NCBI GenBank assembly: GCA_944386475.1
Contig: CALXBH010000043.1
Coordinates: 33,691-97,690 of the forward strand
DNA length: 64,000 nt
Direction of reading: 5' to 3'
DNA from: an uncultured Clostridia bacterium
GTDB taxonomy: Bacteria > Bacillota > Clostridia > Oscillospirales > Ruminococcaceae
Shown: piece by piece, positions 34,506 through 43,319 of the stretch
Position numbering within the stretch: the first letter of the stretch is position 1
Layout: the number at the start of each line of letters is the position of its first letter
The notes under the pieces: generated by a model
Seen by the model: the letters and a program-made list of their open reading frames with translations, nothing else
Database searches by the model: none
Told to the model about the DNA's origin: nothing
Made by a program: the position numbers and the translations under genes

Positions 34506-35470
34506 TATGCCCACCACATCTCAGCGCGGTCCTCGGTGATCAAAATATCATTTAAGAACCGGCAGGCCTTGGAAAGACCCTCGTTGATGCTCATCAGGCT
34601 GTCCTCATGCTCGATGCTGATGGCGTAATCATAGCCAACCATCCGCAGGGCGCTGATGATATCCTTCCAGAACTTGTAGTCGTTGCCATAGCCCACCGTG
34701 CGGAAGAACCAGGAACGTCCCAGCTCGTCGGAATAGGGCTTGGTGTCCAGCACGCCGTTGACGGCGATGTTGCGGGGATTCAAGTAGGTGTCTTTGGCAT
34801 GGAAATGGAAGATGGCCGGGCCCAATGCTTTGATGACCTCTACCGGATCCATTCCCTGCCAGATAATGTGGCTGGGGTCGAGGTTCGCGCCCAGCTCGGG
34901 GCCTACTGCATCCCGGATGCGCAAAACGGTCTCGGTATTGTAAACGCAGAAGCCGGGATGGGGCTCAAAGGCGATCTTATTGACGCCATGATCCTTGGCA
35001 AACTTCACAAACTCTTTCCAGTAGGGGATTAAGCAGTCCTCCCACTGGTATTTTAAGATGTCCAAAAACTCATCCGGCCAGGCGCAGGTCACCCAGTTGG
35101 TGTACTTCGCGCCGGGATGGTCGCCGGGGCAGCCGGAGAAGGTGTTGATCTGATGGACCCCCAGCTTTTCCGCCAGCAGAACCGCCTGATGCAGGTCATG
35201 ATCTGCCTGGGCGGCGATCTCCTTGTTGGGATGCACCGGATTGTTGTGGGTAGACAAAGCGGAGATTTCCATCTCATGCTTTTGCAGAGTCTCTTTAAAG
35301 GTCTCCAGCGCCTTGTCGTCTTTTAACAGCACGTCAGGGTCGCAGTGAGCCTTGCCGGGGTTTCCGCCGCAGCCGATCTCTACCATTTTTACGCCGTGGG
35401 GTTTTAAATAGCCCAGGGCTTCGTCCAAGGGCTTTGCCCCTAACAGGACGGTAAATACGCCTAATTTCAT
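34505..35470 (-). CDS. Sugar phosphate isomerase/epimerase family TIM barrel (321 aa)
   Basis: This xylose isomerase-like TIM barrel has metal-binding residues in ALSTHNNPVHP, IAFEPHPGF, NLDPSHIIWQG, FHFHAKDT and ISIEHEDS. GGAGTTTTAACG sets ATG 35470; the open frame upstream is not needed. Its TAG stop (34505-34507) overlaps the edge of the fifth palindrome of the array. Within the cluster it may isomerise, epimerise or hydrate a keto-sugar. The exact reaction is not known. Confidence 0.88.
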   Translation of the reverse strand: MKLGVFTVLLGAKPLDEALGYLKPHGVKMVEIGCGGNPGKAHCDPDVLLKDDKALETFKETLQKHEMEISALSTHNNPVHPNKEIAAQADHDLHQAVLLAEKLGVHQINTFSGCPGDHPGAKYTNWVTCAWPDEFLDILKYQWEDCLIPYWKEFVKFAKDHGVNKIAFEPHPGFCVYNTETVLRIRDAVGPELGANLDPSHIIWQGMDPVEVIKALGPAIFHFHAKDTYLNPRNIAVNGVLDTKPYSDELGRSWFFRTVGYGNDYKFWKDIISALRMVGYDYAISIEHEDSLMSINEGLSKACRFLNDILITEDRAEMWWA

Positions 35471-35534
35471 CGTTAAAACTCCTTTCCATTCAAAGAAGAT
35501 ATAAGCAGAAAACTGTTTGCGCCAAAAGAATATG

Positions 35535-36605
35535 CTATCTGTCCCATCTTGCTTCCACCGGGGGCAGAGGAGGGTACGCGCTGTGAGGCTCTTTCTGATA
35601 CCAGTAGGCCACAGAGGAAATTTCCTCCTCCAACGGCCGAAGCCCCGGTTTTCTCCACCAGCCAAGGGTATCCACCGTCACCTTTAAATCGTGGAAAAAG
35701 CCGATGCTGTCATAAAGATGCCAGCGGTAAAGGCTAAAGCGGCGCCCGCCGGAGGTATTCGCAAGCTTTGCTAAAGGCATCCCTAAAAAGGGCGTGGAAA
35801 AAGCCTGCTCGGCGTTGCCGGCCAGATCCGTGTTAAAGGGAGAAAATCCGAATGAGCCGCCAAAGTAATCTTCGGTTCCGTTGTCGGCCATCGTAGGATA
35901 CTCCCCGTCCCCGTCGATATAAAATTTCACTTCCCCTTCGCCCCACCAGCTGCTGTTGAGCGCGTTCCAGGCGAGATAAGTGCCTACATAACACCCTTCC
36001 CCGGTGATCCCGTCCGCAATGGTGTAAACGGGATTGTCCAGCGTGGTTTTGGCCCGCCGGTACTGAGCGTGAAAAAACAGCGCGCCTTCCGGGACGGGAT
36101 AAAGCTGATACAGCACCCGGTAGGCAATACAGCCGATATCCCGGTCGCCCTCATTGGTCAAGGTAAATTTCGCGCTGCGGTAAAAGGGCATCTGCCAGTA
36201 ACAGCTGTAGGCGTTTCTGGGAAGCGCCACCACCGGCAGGGAATTGACTGGGTGTTTGTCCTCATCAAAGCCGTTTGCAAAAAACATGCCCAGCGGGACT
36301 TCCACCGAAGGCGTTTTTTCGCCGTCCCAGTAGATGCGCAGAATCAGCTCCGAAAGATAGACATGGTCGGTGGTGATAAAAAACTCATTGATACAGCCGG
36401 AGCCGGTGATGTCCGCCAATGTTTTGGTTTCACCGGCGGCCAGCTGCAAAAAGGGATGTACTTTCCACCCTTTCCCCTGGTCGATTGTCTGCTCGGGATG
36501 GTTTTTATCCCAGCGGCAGCTTCCTCCCGGTTCCCCGGTGGGATTTTCGGCAGAAATCTGCCGGGTGATTTTCACAGGTGAAAAGGGAAGATCCTGTAAT
36601 ATCAT
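35535..36605 (-). CDS. GH172 (DUF2961) glycoside hydrolase
   Basis: This 356-residue protein matches DUF2961, now glycoside hydrolase family 172, whose characterised members act on alpha-D-fructofuranosyl or arabinofuranosyl linkages. Typical segments are KGWKVHPFLQLAAGETKTLADI, the GEVKFYIDGDGEYPTMADNGTEDYFGGSFGF stretch with its conserved acidic residues, and the final W-rich part. No signal peptide is seen, so it acts inside the cell. It sits between the two isomerase genes of the LacI cluster. Confidence 0.88.
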   Translation of the reverse strand: MILQDLPFSPVKITRQISAENPTGEPGGSCRWDKNHPEQTIDQGKGWKVHPFLQLAAGETKTLADITGSGCINEFFITTDHVYLSELILRIYWDGEKTPSVEVPLGMFFANGFDEDKHPVNSLPVVALPRNAYSCYWQMPFYRSAKFTLTNEGDRDIGCIAYRVLYQLYPVPEGALFFHAQYRRAKTTLDNPVYTIADGITGEGCYVGTYLAWNALNSSWWGEGEVKFYIDGDGEYPTMADNGTEDYFGGSFGFSPFNTDLAGNAEQAFSTPFLGMPLAKLANTSGGRRFSLYRWHLYDSIGFFHDLKVTVDTLGWWRKPGLRPLEEEISSVAYWYQKEPHSAYPPLPPVEARWDR

Positions 36606-36673
36606 AAGCGGTACCTATCCTTACCTTTTGACTAATTCCCCGCAAATTCCAAGGGGAAAGCGGAAAGCTTTCG

Positions 36674-37411
36674 TTAAAAGTGAAATTTATTCTTTAAATT
36701 CTCCATGCTCTTGGCAAGGTCGGTGATGCCGTCCGGCTTGGGATCGTCGTTTTCGATGATGATCCACTGGGCGCCTGTTTCCACCGCTGCGTCCAAAATC
36801 TCTGCAATGGTGTTTTTCCCCTCGCCGATGGCGGTGAGGTCATGCCCGCCGTTACCGTCTTTCAGGTGGATCAAGGAGGGCTTGTGGGTGCGAATAAAGG
36901 CGGCGGGATCCACCCCGGCCTCATGAGCCCAGTAGGTGTCAACCTCCGACTGAAGGCCGACATCCTTGCAGTCCTCCAACAGGCTCTGCATCACCGGTTT
37001 GCCGTTTACCATGATTTTAAATTCATGATCGTGGTTGTGATAGTGGAAGGAAAATCCGTCCGCTTTTAATTTTTCGCCGATTTCCCGGAAGGTTTTTACC
37101 GCCGTGTCATACGCCTTCTCGTCGGGAAACTCGTACCAGGGGATGACGATGTTGTTGCAGCCGATCGTCCGATGATAGGCGATGGTCTCGTCATAGCGCT
37201 CGGCTAAATCCATCCAGTTGGTGTGGGTGGACACCGGCTTTAAGCCCAGCCGGTCCAGATGGCCCTTGAGCTCTTCGGCGGAAAGGCCGCCAAAGCCCGC
37301 GAACTCCACGCCGTCAAGGCCCAGTTCCGCCACTTTTTCCAAAATCCCTACAAAGTCGTGTTCCATCTCGTGGCGCAGGGAGTAAAGCTGTACCGCAACA
37401 GGCAGTTTCAT
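36674..37411 (-). CDS. Sugar phosphate isomerase/epimerase family TIM barrel (245 aa)
   Basis: This 245-residue TIM-barrel protein has metal-site residues in VEFAGFGG, FHYHNHDHEF, LQSEVDTYWAHEAG, LIHLKDG and IIENDDP. It is shorter than, and clearly different from, the isomerase at 34505. It lies 17 bp after the first Gfo/Idh gene, so the two are probably co-translated. This pairing is common in pathways that handle 3-keto sugars or inositols. Confidence 0.9.
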   Translation of the reverse strand: MKLPVAVQLYSLRHEMEHDFVGILEKVAELGLDGVEFAGFGGLSAEELKGHLDRLGLKPVSTHTNWMDLAERYDETIAYHRTIGCNNIVIPWYEFPDEKAYDTAVKTFREIGEKLKADGFSFHYHNHDHEFKIMVNGKPVMQSLLEDCKDVGLQSEVDTYWAHEAGVDPAAFIRTHKPSLIHLKDGNGGHDLTAIGEGKNTIAEILDAAVETGAQWIIIENDDPKPDGITDLAKSMENLKNKFHF

Positions 37412-37428
37412 GTTATAATCCCCCTCGC

Positions 37429-38508
37429 TTAATCAAAGAACACCGGTTTGCCGGTTTTGTCGGACTCGTAAATAGCCTCCAGAATCTGGGTGACCACCAT
37501 CGCCTGCTCGGGTTTTACCGTCAGCTCAGAGCCGGTTTTAACCGCGTTGATAAAGGTCTGAAGCTCCAAATCCTCGGGATTGGTGCCGCCGCCCGAGAAG
37601 AAGGCTACGCCGCCCGCCTCAAAGGAGGGTTTTTCCACATACTGCCGGCCGTGTTTGACCCCGTTGATCCGCAGACCGTCGGCCATATCCGCGCCCGCCT
37701 TGGTGCCGCAAAGGGTGGTCTGAGCCTCCCGCACGTCCAAGGTGTTCAGCGCCCAGCTGGATTCCAGGGTGATCACCGCGCCGTTTTTCATGACGATATA
37801 GCCCATGGCCGCATCCTCAACGGTGAATTTCTCGGGATCCCAGTCGCCCCAGGCGTTGCCGGTATTCCGCTGATCGCCCAGCTTTTTAAAGGTGTTGCCC
37901 ACCACCATTTTGGGCTCGTAGTTGTCCATCATCCACAAGGTCAGGTCCAGCGCATGGGTGCCGATGTCGATGAGGGGGCCGCCGCCCTGCTCTTCTTCAT
38001 TCAAAAACACGCCCCAGGTGGGAACCGCCCGGCGCCGGATAGCGTGAGCTTTTGCGTAGTAAATGTCGCCCAGCTCGCCGTCTTCACAAACCGCTTTCAT
38101 GTAAAGGCTGTCGGCGCGGTAACGGTTCTGATAACCGATGGTGAGCACTTTTCCGGTTTCTTTAGCCGCTTCTACCATCGCTTTTGCTTCTGCATAGGTT
38201 TTAGCCATAGGTTTTTCGCACATGACGTTTTTGCCGGCGTGCAGCGCGTCGATGGTGATAAAGCTGTGTTCCCGGTTGGGAGTGAGCACATGGACGTTGT
38301 CGATGGTCTCGTCCTTTAACAGCTCTTTATAATCGGTGTAAACCTTGCTGTCCGGGGTGCCGTACTGCTCTTTGGCTTTCACCGCACGCTCCTCGATGAT
38401 GTCGCAGAACGCGACCATTTCCACTTCGCTGTTGCGGGACAAAGCGGGCATATGTTTGCCGTTGGCGATCCCTCCGCAGCCAATGATACCGACTCTTAAT
38501 TTTTCCAT
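37429..38508 (-). CDS. Gfo/Idh/MocA family oxidoreductase
   Basis: This 359-residue NAD(P)-dependent dehydrogenase has a Rossmann motif (VGIIGCGGIANGKH), the catalytic EKPMAKTYAEAK near residue 98, and LIDIGTHALDLTLWMMDNY in the second domain. GAAAGGAAG precedes ATG 38508. It is the first metabolic gene after lacI. With a second enzyme of the same family at 32958, the cluster may oxidise and later reduce a sugar ring position. Confidence 0.92.
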   Translation of the reverse strand: MEKLRVGIIGCGGIANGKHMPALSRNSEVEMVAFCDIIEERAVKAKEQYGTPDSKVYTDYKELLKDETIDNVHVLTPNREHSFITIDALHAGKNVMCEKPMAKTYAEAKAMVEAAKETGKVLTIGYQNRYRADSLYMKAVCEDGELGDIYYAKAHAIRRRAVPTWGVFLNEEEQGGGPLIDIGTHALDLTLWMMDNYEPKMVVGNTFKKLGDQRNTGNAWGDWDPEKFTVEDAAMGYIVMKNGAVITLESSWALNTLDVREAQTTLCGTKAGADMADGLRINGVKHGRQYVEKPSFEAGGVAFFSGGGTNPEDLELQTFINAVKTGSELTVKPEQAMVVTQILEAIYESDKTGKPVFFD

Positions 38509-38593
38509 GTGTGATACTTCCTTTCTGAAAAAAATATAAAATACTTATTAATGGCACGGAAGCTTTTCTCCCGGAAAGTTTTCCTCCCGAAAG

Positions 38594-39586
38594 CTATCCT
38601 TCCGTGGATTCCCGTATAACAAGGCGATGGGGCAGAAAAATCAGCTCCCCGCTTTTTTGAGGCGACTGAAACCGCTTGAGCAAAAGGCGCACCGCTTGTT
38701 CCCCCAGCTCTTTCCGGGGCTGAGCCACCGAGGTGATCCCCGGCCGGTACATCCTGGCCAAAGAGGTGTCGTCAAACCCAATCACTGAAAAGCCCTTCCC
38801 CACTGGGAGGCCCCGCTCCAGCGCGGCGTGTACCACGCCGATGGCGATGGAATCCGCCACGGCAAACACCGCCGTAGGAGGTTCCGGCAGAGAGGCAAAA
38901 TGACGAAAAGACTCCTCACCATTGCGAAAACCATAGGTTCCCCGGCGGATATACTCCTCCCGCACAGGGATGCCGTGCTCGGTAAGCGCCCGCCGGTAGC
39001 CTTTTTCCCGCAGGATGCTGGATTCAAACCGGTTGTCGCTGTTGACAAACGCCACCCGGGTATGTCCCAGCCGGAGCAGATATTCCACCGCTTCGTAAGC
39101 CGCCTGTTCGTTGTCAATGGTCACCGCCCCGGCCACCGAGCCCTCCAGATATTCACAGCACTGCACCACCGGATATTCCACCGCCAGCCGGTCAAACTGC
39201 CGTCTGGAAAGACTGGTGCTGAAAAAAACGGCGCCGTCCACAAACCGGTCGTACAGCATCTTGAGCTTGTTTTCCTCTGACAAAAGATCGCCGCCAGTGG
39301 CGCAGGTCAAAATGGAGTAACCGTTTTTTTCCGCTTCCTCCTCCATGCCGGTGAGGACACGGGAGTAAAAAGGGTTGGAGATGGTGGGCAGGATAACCAG
39401 AATCTTTTTGGTCTGGCTGGTGCGTAGGCTGCGCCCCAAAGAGCTGGGATAATACCCCAGCTGCTCCACCGCCTGACGCACCTTGTCCCGGGCTTGTTCG
39501 GACAACTGCCCCGGAGCGTTAAAATACCGGGATACCGTCGCCACCGATACGCCTGCCGCCGCCGCGACCTGCTTGATCGTCGCCAT
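38594..39586 (-). CDS. LacI-family transcriptional regulator
   Basis: This 330-residue repressor has an N-terminal helix-turn-helix and hinge (ATIKQVAAAAGVSVATVSRYFN) and a periplasmic-binding-protein-like ligand domain (ILVILPTISNPFYSRVLTGME; FSVIGFDDTSLARM). The start is ATG 39586 (MATIKQ). The upstream in-frame ATG lacks a ribosome site. Two LacI-type palindromes upstream suggest autoregulation. It controls the five downstream sugar genes by position. Confidence 0.93.
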   Translation of the reverse strand: MATIKQVAAAAGVSVATVSRYFNAPGQLSEQARDKVRQAVEQLGYYPSSLGRSLRTSQTKKILVILPTISNPFYSRVLTGMEEEAEKNGYSILTCATGGDLLSEENKLKMLYDRFVDGAVFFSTSLSRRQFDRLAVEYPVVQCCEYLEGSVAGAVTIDNEQAAYEAVEYLLRLGHTRVAFVNSDNRFESSILREKGYRRALTEHGIPVREEYIRRGTYGFRNGEESFRHFASLPEPPTAVFAVADSIAIGVVHAALERGLPVGKGFSVIGFDDTSLARMYRPGITSVAQPRKELGEQAVRLLLKRFQSPQKSGELIFLPHRLVIRESTEG

Positions 39587-39612
39587 GTCCCACACCCTTC
39601 TTTATGCAAGTT

Positions 39613-39716
39613 TGTAATCGATTACATCTCTCTGCAAAAGCAAACGGGTGATGATACCCGTTTGCTTTTGAAATCGTTTACATGCGTAAGTTTATCACAA
39701 TGCAAGAAAAAGTCAA
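39613..39716 (-). promoter_or_regulatory. lacI promoter with two operators and a hairpin
   Basis: The minus-strand promoter is TTGACT (39711-39716), 16 nt, TAAACT (39689-39694). Just downstream lies an operator-like site centred at 39675/39676 (GAAATCGTTTACA). A perfect palindrome, TGTAATCGATTACA, lies at 39613-39626; the two centres are about 56 bp apart. Between them CAAAAGCAAACGGGT pairs with ACCCGTTTGCTTTTG. This suggests repression by looping or a roadblock. Confidence 0.7.
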
Positions 39717-39806
39717 TACGCTTTTTTCACCTTTTTAAAATTCGACATCCTGACTAAATTTCGCTATAAAATTATGGGCAGGAAGGCCAAGTCTTTCTCG
39801 ATAAAA

Positions 39807-39838
39807 ACAGGGCGGGAAGCCTAGGCTTCCCGCCCTGT
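39807..39838 (-). terminator. carB terminator
   Basis: A perfect palindrome with arms ACAGGGCGGGAAGCC and GGCTTCCCGCCCTGT; T5 follows on the minus strand, 20 bp after the carB stop. Confidence 0.88.
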
Positions 39839-39857
39839 AAGCGGATTCAAATATTTG

Positions 39858-42800
39858 TTATCGGATATCGTTGTGATATTCCTGCAGGGATTTCACCACC
39901 GTGTCCTTGTGGCCCTTTTCCGCCGCGATTCCCTTGGCGGAAGCGTCCGCCGCCGCCAAAGTGGTCATATAGCACACCCGGTGCTTGATCGCCGCTTTGC
40001 GGATATAGCTGTCGTCCTGTTTGGACTGCTTGCCGGCGGGGGTGTTAATAATCAAATCGATCTTCTTTTGCTCGATGGCGTCCACAATATTGGGATGGCC
40101 CTCCTGAAGCTTGTTGATGCGCTGGGCGTTGATCCCGTTCCCTTGCAAGGTCTTGCAGGTGCCCTCGGTGGCCAGGATGGTAAAGCCCAGATCCTCAAAT
40201 TCCTTGGCGATGGCAGCCGCTGCGGCTTTATCGTGCTCGTTGATGCTGAACAGCACCGTCCCCTCGGTGGGGAGCTCGATCTGGGTGGCTTCTTCCGCCT
40301 TATAGAATGCCTCGCCAAAGGAGCTGGACAGCCCCAGCACCTCGCCGGTGGAGCGCATCTCCGGCCCCAGCACCGGGTCCACCTCCTGGAACATGTTGAA
40401 GGGGAACACCGCTTCCTTCACACCGTAATGAGGGATGTGCTTGTGGGTGAGCCCTTTAACCGGCGAGGGCCGGCCGGTGATTTCGGAGGTGATGATATCG
40501 GTGGCAAGCTGCACCATCTGGATGTTGCACACCTTGGACACCAGCGGCACCGTCCGGGATGCCCGGGGATTGGCTTCCAGCACATACACCTTGCCGTCCG
40601 CAATGGCGTACTGCATGTTCATTAAGCCCCGCACATGCATTTCCCGGGCAATCCGCTGGGTGTATTCTTCAATGGTCTTCACCTGCTCCGCAGGGATGTT
40701 TTTGCTGGGCAGGATGCAGGCGGAGTCGCCCGAATGGATGCCCGCCAGCTCAATATGCTCCATCACCGCGGGGACAAACACATTTTCCCCGTCGCTGATA
40801 GCGTCCGCCTCGGTCTCCATGGCGTTATCCAAAAACCGGTCGATCAAAATAGGCCGCTCCGGCGTGACGCCGATGGCCGCCGCCATATAGGAGCGCAGGT
40901 CTTCCTCGTCGTGGACGACCTCCATCCCCCGGCCGCCCAAAACATAGGAGGGACGCACCATCAGGGGGTAGCCGATGCGGCCGGCGATCTCCACCGCATC
41001 CTCCACCGTGACCGCCATACCCGACTCGGGCATGGGGATCTCCAGCTTCTCCATCATGGCGCGGAACCGGTCCCGGTCCTCCGCCAGGTCGATGGTGTCG
41101 GGGGAGGTGCCCAAAACCTTTACCCCTGCTTTTTCCAGCTGGGCAGCGAGGTTTAAAGGCGTCTGCCCGCCGAACTGGGCGATAACGCCCAGGGGTTTTT
41201 CCTTTTCATAGATGCTCAAAACATCTTCCAACGTCAGCGGCTCAAAATACAGCTTATCCGATGTGTCGTAGTCGGTGGACACCGTCTCGGGGTTGCAGTT
41301 GACAATAATCGTCTCAAACCCCAGCTTGCGCAGGGCCATGGCCGCGTGGACACAGCAGTAGTCAAACTCGATACCCTGGCCGATGCGGTTGGGGCCGCCG
41401 CCTAAAATCATGATCTTCTGCCGGTCGGAAGGCGCGGGAGAGCTGTCCGGCGCGTTGTAGGTGGAGAAGTAGTAAGCGGAATCGGCTGTGCCCGAAACGT
41501 GTACGCCCTCCCAGCCTTCCACAACGTCTAAGGCCGTGCGCTGGGTGCGGATATCCTCTTCCTTTTTGCCGGTGATCTGGGCGATGTATCGGTCGGAAAA
41601 GCCGTCCTTTTTCGCCTGGGTCAAAAGCTCCGAAGGGATGGCTCCTCCCTTGCAGGCGATAAGCTTTTCCTCTTCCTCCACCAGCTCTTTCATCTGCTCG
41701 ATGAAGTATTTCTTGATGGAGGTGAGCTTAAAGAGCTGATCCACCGTGGCCCCTTTGCGCAGCGCCTCGTACATCACAAACTGCCGCTTGGAGGTGGGGA
41801 ACTCCAGCATCCCGATCAGCTCATCCAGGGATTTTTCGTGCAGGTCTTTATAAAAGCCCAAGCCGTACGCGCCGATCTCCAGGCTGCGGATGGCTTTCTG
41901 GAACGCTTCCTTATAGGTCTTTCCGATGCTCATAACCTCGCCCACGGCGCGCATCTGGGTGCCTAACTTATCCTGGGCGCCTTTAAACTTTTCAAAGGCC
42001 CACCGGGCGAATTTAATCACTACATAGTCGCCGCCGGGGACATAGTCCGCCAGCGTGCCGTGTTTGCCACAGGGGATTTCATCCAGAGTAAGCCCTGCCG
42101 CCAGCATGGCCGAAACCAAAGCAATGGGGAAACCAGTGGCTTTAGAAGCAAGCGCCGAGCTCCGGGAGGTGCGGGGGTTAATCTCAATGACCACCACCCG
42201 TCCGGAAACAGGATCATGGGCAAACTGCACGTTGGTGCCGCCGATGACCTGGATCTCATCTACAATCTTGTAAGCCTGCTCCTGCAAGCGTTTTTGCAGC
42301 TCCTCCGAGATGGTGAGCATAGGGGCGGAGCAAAAGCTGTCGCCGGTGTGAACGCCCAAGGGATCAATATTTTCAATAAAGCAAACGGTAATCATCTGGC
42401 CTTTGGCATCCCGGACGACCTCCAGCTCCAATTCGTCCCAGCCCAAGATGGATTCCTCCACCAGCACCTGGCCCACCATACTGGCCTGGATGCCCCGGCT
42501 GACCACAGTGCGCAGCTCCTCCGGATTATACACCAGTCCGCCGCCGGCGCCGCCCATGGTATAGGCCGGCCGGATGACCACCGGGTACCCTAACTCGTTC
42601 GCGATGTTTTCCGCCTCTTCCACCGAGTAGGCCACCTGGCTGCGGGCCATTTCGATGCCTAATTTGTTCATGGACTTTTTAAACTCGATGCGGTCTTCGC
42701 CCCGCTCGATGGCGTCTACCTGTACGCCGATGACTTTGACGCCGTATTTGTCCAGCACACCCGCTTTAGCCAGCTCGGAGCACAAGTTAAGCCCCGATTG

Positions 42801-43076
42801 ACCGCCCAGGTTGGGGAGCAAAGCGTCCGGACGCTCTTTTTCGATGATCTCGGTAAGCCGTTCCACATTGAGGGGTTCAATATAGGTGGCATCGGCGGTT
42901 TCCGGGTCGGTCATAATAGTGGCGGGGTTGGAGTTGACCAGCACAATCTGATACCCCAGCTTCCGCAGCGCCTTACATGCCTGGGTTCCCGAATAGTCGA
43001 ACTCGCAGGCCTGACCGATGATAATCGGGCCGGAACCGATAATCAGCACCTTGTTGATGTCCTCGCGTTTTGGCAT
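39858..43076 (-). CDS. carB: Carbamoyl-phosphate synthase large subunit
   Basis: CarB makes carbamoyl phosphate from bicarbonate, ammonia and two ATP, for pyrimidine and arginine synthesis. The 1072-residue protein has two ATP-grasp halves: N-terminal carboxyphosphate domain starting MPKREDINKVLIIGSGPIII, second half starting MILGGGPNRIGQGIEFDYCC. A C-terminal MGS-like allosteric domain ends it (EGTCKTLQGNGINAQRI). AAGGGATGG precedes ATG 43076. The glutaminase subunit carA is not in the window. It is monocistronic, with its own promoter and terminator. Confidence 0.96.
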   Translation of the reverse strand: MPKREDINKVLIIGSGPIIIGQACEFDYSGTQACKALRKLGYQIVLVNSNPATIMTDPETADATYIEPLNVERLTEIIEKERPDALLPNLGGQSGLNLCSELAKAGVLDKYGVKVIGVQVDAIERGEDRIEFKKSMNKLGIEMARSQVAYSVEEAENIANELGYPVVIRPAYTMGGAGGGLVYNPEELRTVVSRGIQASMVGQVLVEESILGWDELELEVVRDAKGQMITVCFIENIDPLGVHTGDSFCSAPMLTISEELQKRLQEQAYKIVDEIQVIGGTNVQFAHDPVSGRVVVIEINPRTSRSSALASKATGFPIALVSAMLAAGLTLDEIPCGKHGTLADYVPGGDYVVIKFARWAFEKFKGAQDKLGTQMRAVGEVMSIGKTYKEAFQKAIRSLEIGAYGLGFYKDLHEKSLDELIGMLEFPTSKRQFVMYEALRKGATVDQLFKLTSIKKYFIEQMKELVEEEEKLIACKGGAIPSELLTQAKKDGFSDRYIAQITGKKEEDIRTQRTALDVVEGWEGVHVSGTADSAYYFSTYNAPDSSPAPSDRQKIMILGGGPNRIGQGIEFDYCCVHAAMALRKLGFETIIVNCNPETVSTDYDTSDKLYFEPLTLEDVLSIYEKEKPLGVIAQFGGQTPLNLAAQLEKAGVKVLGTSPDTIDLAEDRDRFRAMMEKLEIPMPESGMAVTVEDAVEIAGRIGYPLMVRPSYVLGGRGMEVVHDEEDLRSYMAAAIGVTPERPILIDRFLDNAMETEADAISDGENVFVPAVMEHIELAGIHSGDSACILPSKNIPAEQVKTIEEYTQRIAREMHVRGLMNMQYAIADGKVYVLEANPRASRTVPLVSKVCNIQMVQLATDIITSEITGRPSPVKGLTHKHIPHYGVKEAVFPFNMFQEVDPVLGPEMRSTGEVLGLSSSFGEAFYKAEEATQIELPTEGTVLFSINEHDKAAAAAIAKEFEDLGFTILATEGTCKTLQGNGINAQRINKLQEGHPNIVDAIEQKKIDLIINTPAGKQSKQDDSYIRKAAIKHRVCYMTTLAAADASAKGIAAEKGHKDTVVKSLQEYHNDIR

Positions 43077-43149
43077 AAAAAACCATCCCTTCCTTATTGC
43101 GCCGTGACGGCGTTCCTCATCCCGGAGCGATTAATTCATAATTATATCT

Positions 43150-43178
43150 ATTATAATATAAATCGACAAAAATCACAA
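43150..43178 (-). promoter_or_regulatory. carB promoter
   Basis: Minus-strand TTGTGA, 17 nt, TATAAT. A second TATAAT occurs at 43141-43146. Confidence 0.65.
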
Positions 43179-43195
43179 TGGCTTTCCAAAAGAAA

Positions 43196-43221
43196 AAACC
43201 GCGTTTTTTAAGCGCGGTTTT
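43196..43221. terminator. Small terminator-like hairpin upstream of carB
   Basis: AAAACCGCG and CGCGGTTTT with flanking A and T runs, between the sortase operon and the carB promoter. Confidence 0.55.
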
Positions 43222-43283
43222 AACTAATATCCCCCCACCCAAATGTAGGATATAGCACAAAAAACAGTATGTTTTTACAAAAC

Positions 43284-43315
43284 AGGAGAGCAGCCTGTTC
43301 GGCTGCCCTCCTGAA
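43284..43315 (-). terminator. Terminator of the sortase operon
   Basis: On the minus strand CAGGAGGGCAGCC pairs with GGCTGCTCTCCTG (one mismatch), then TTTTGT, just after the stop at 43320. Confidence 0.8.
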
Positions 43316-43319
43316 CTTT

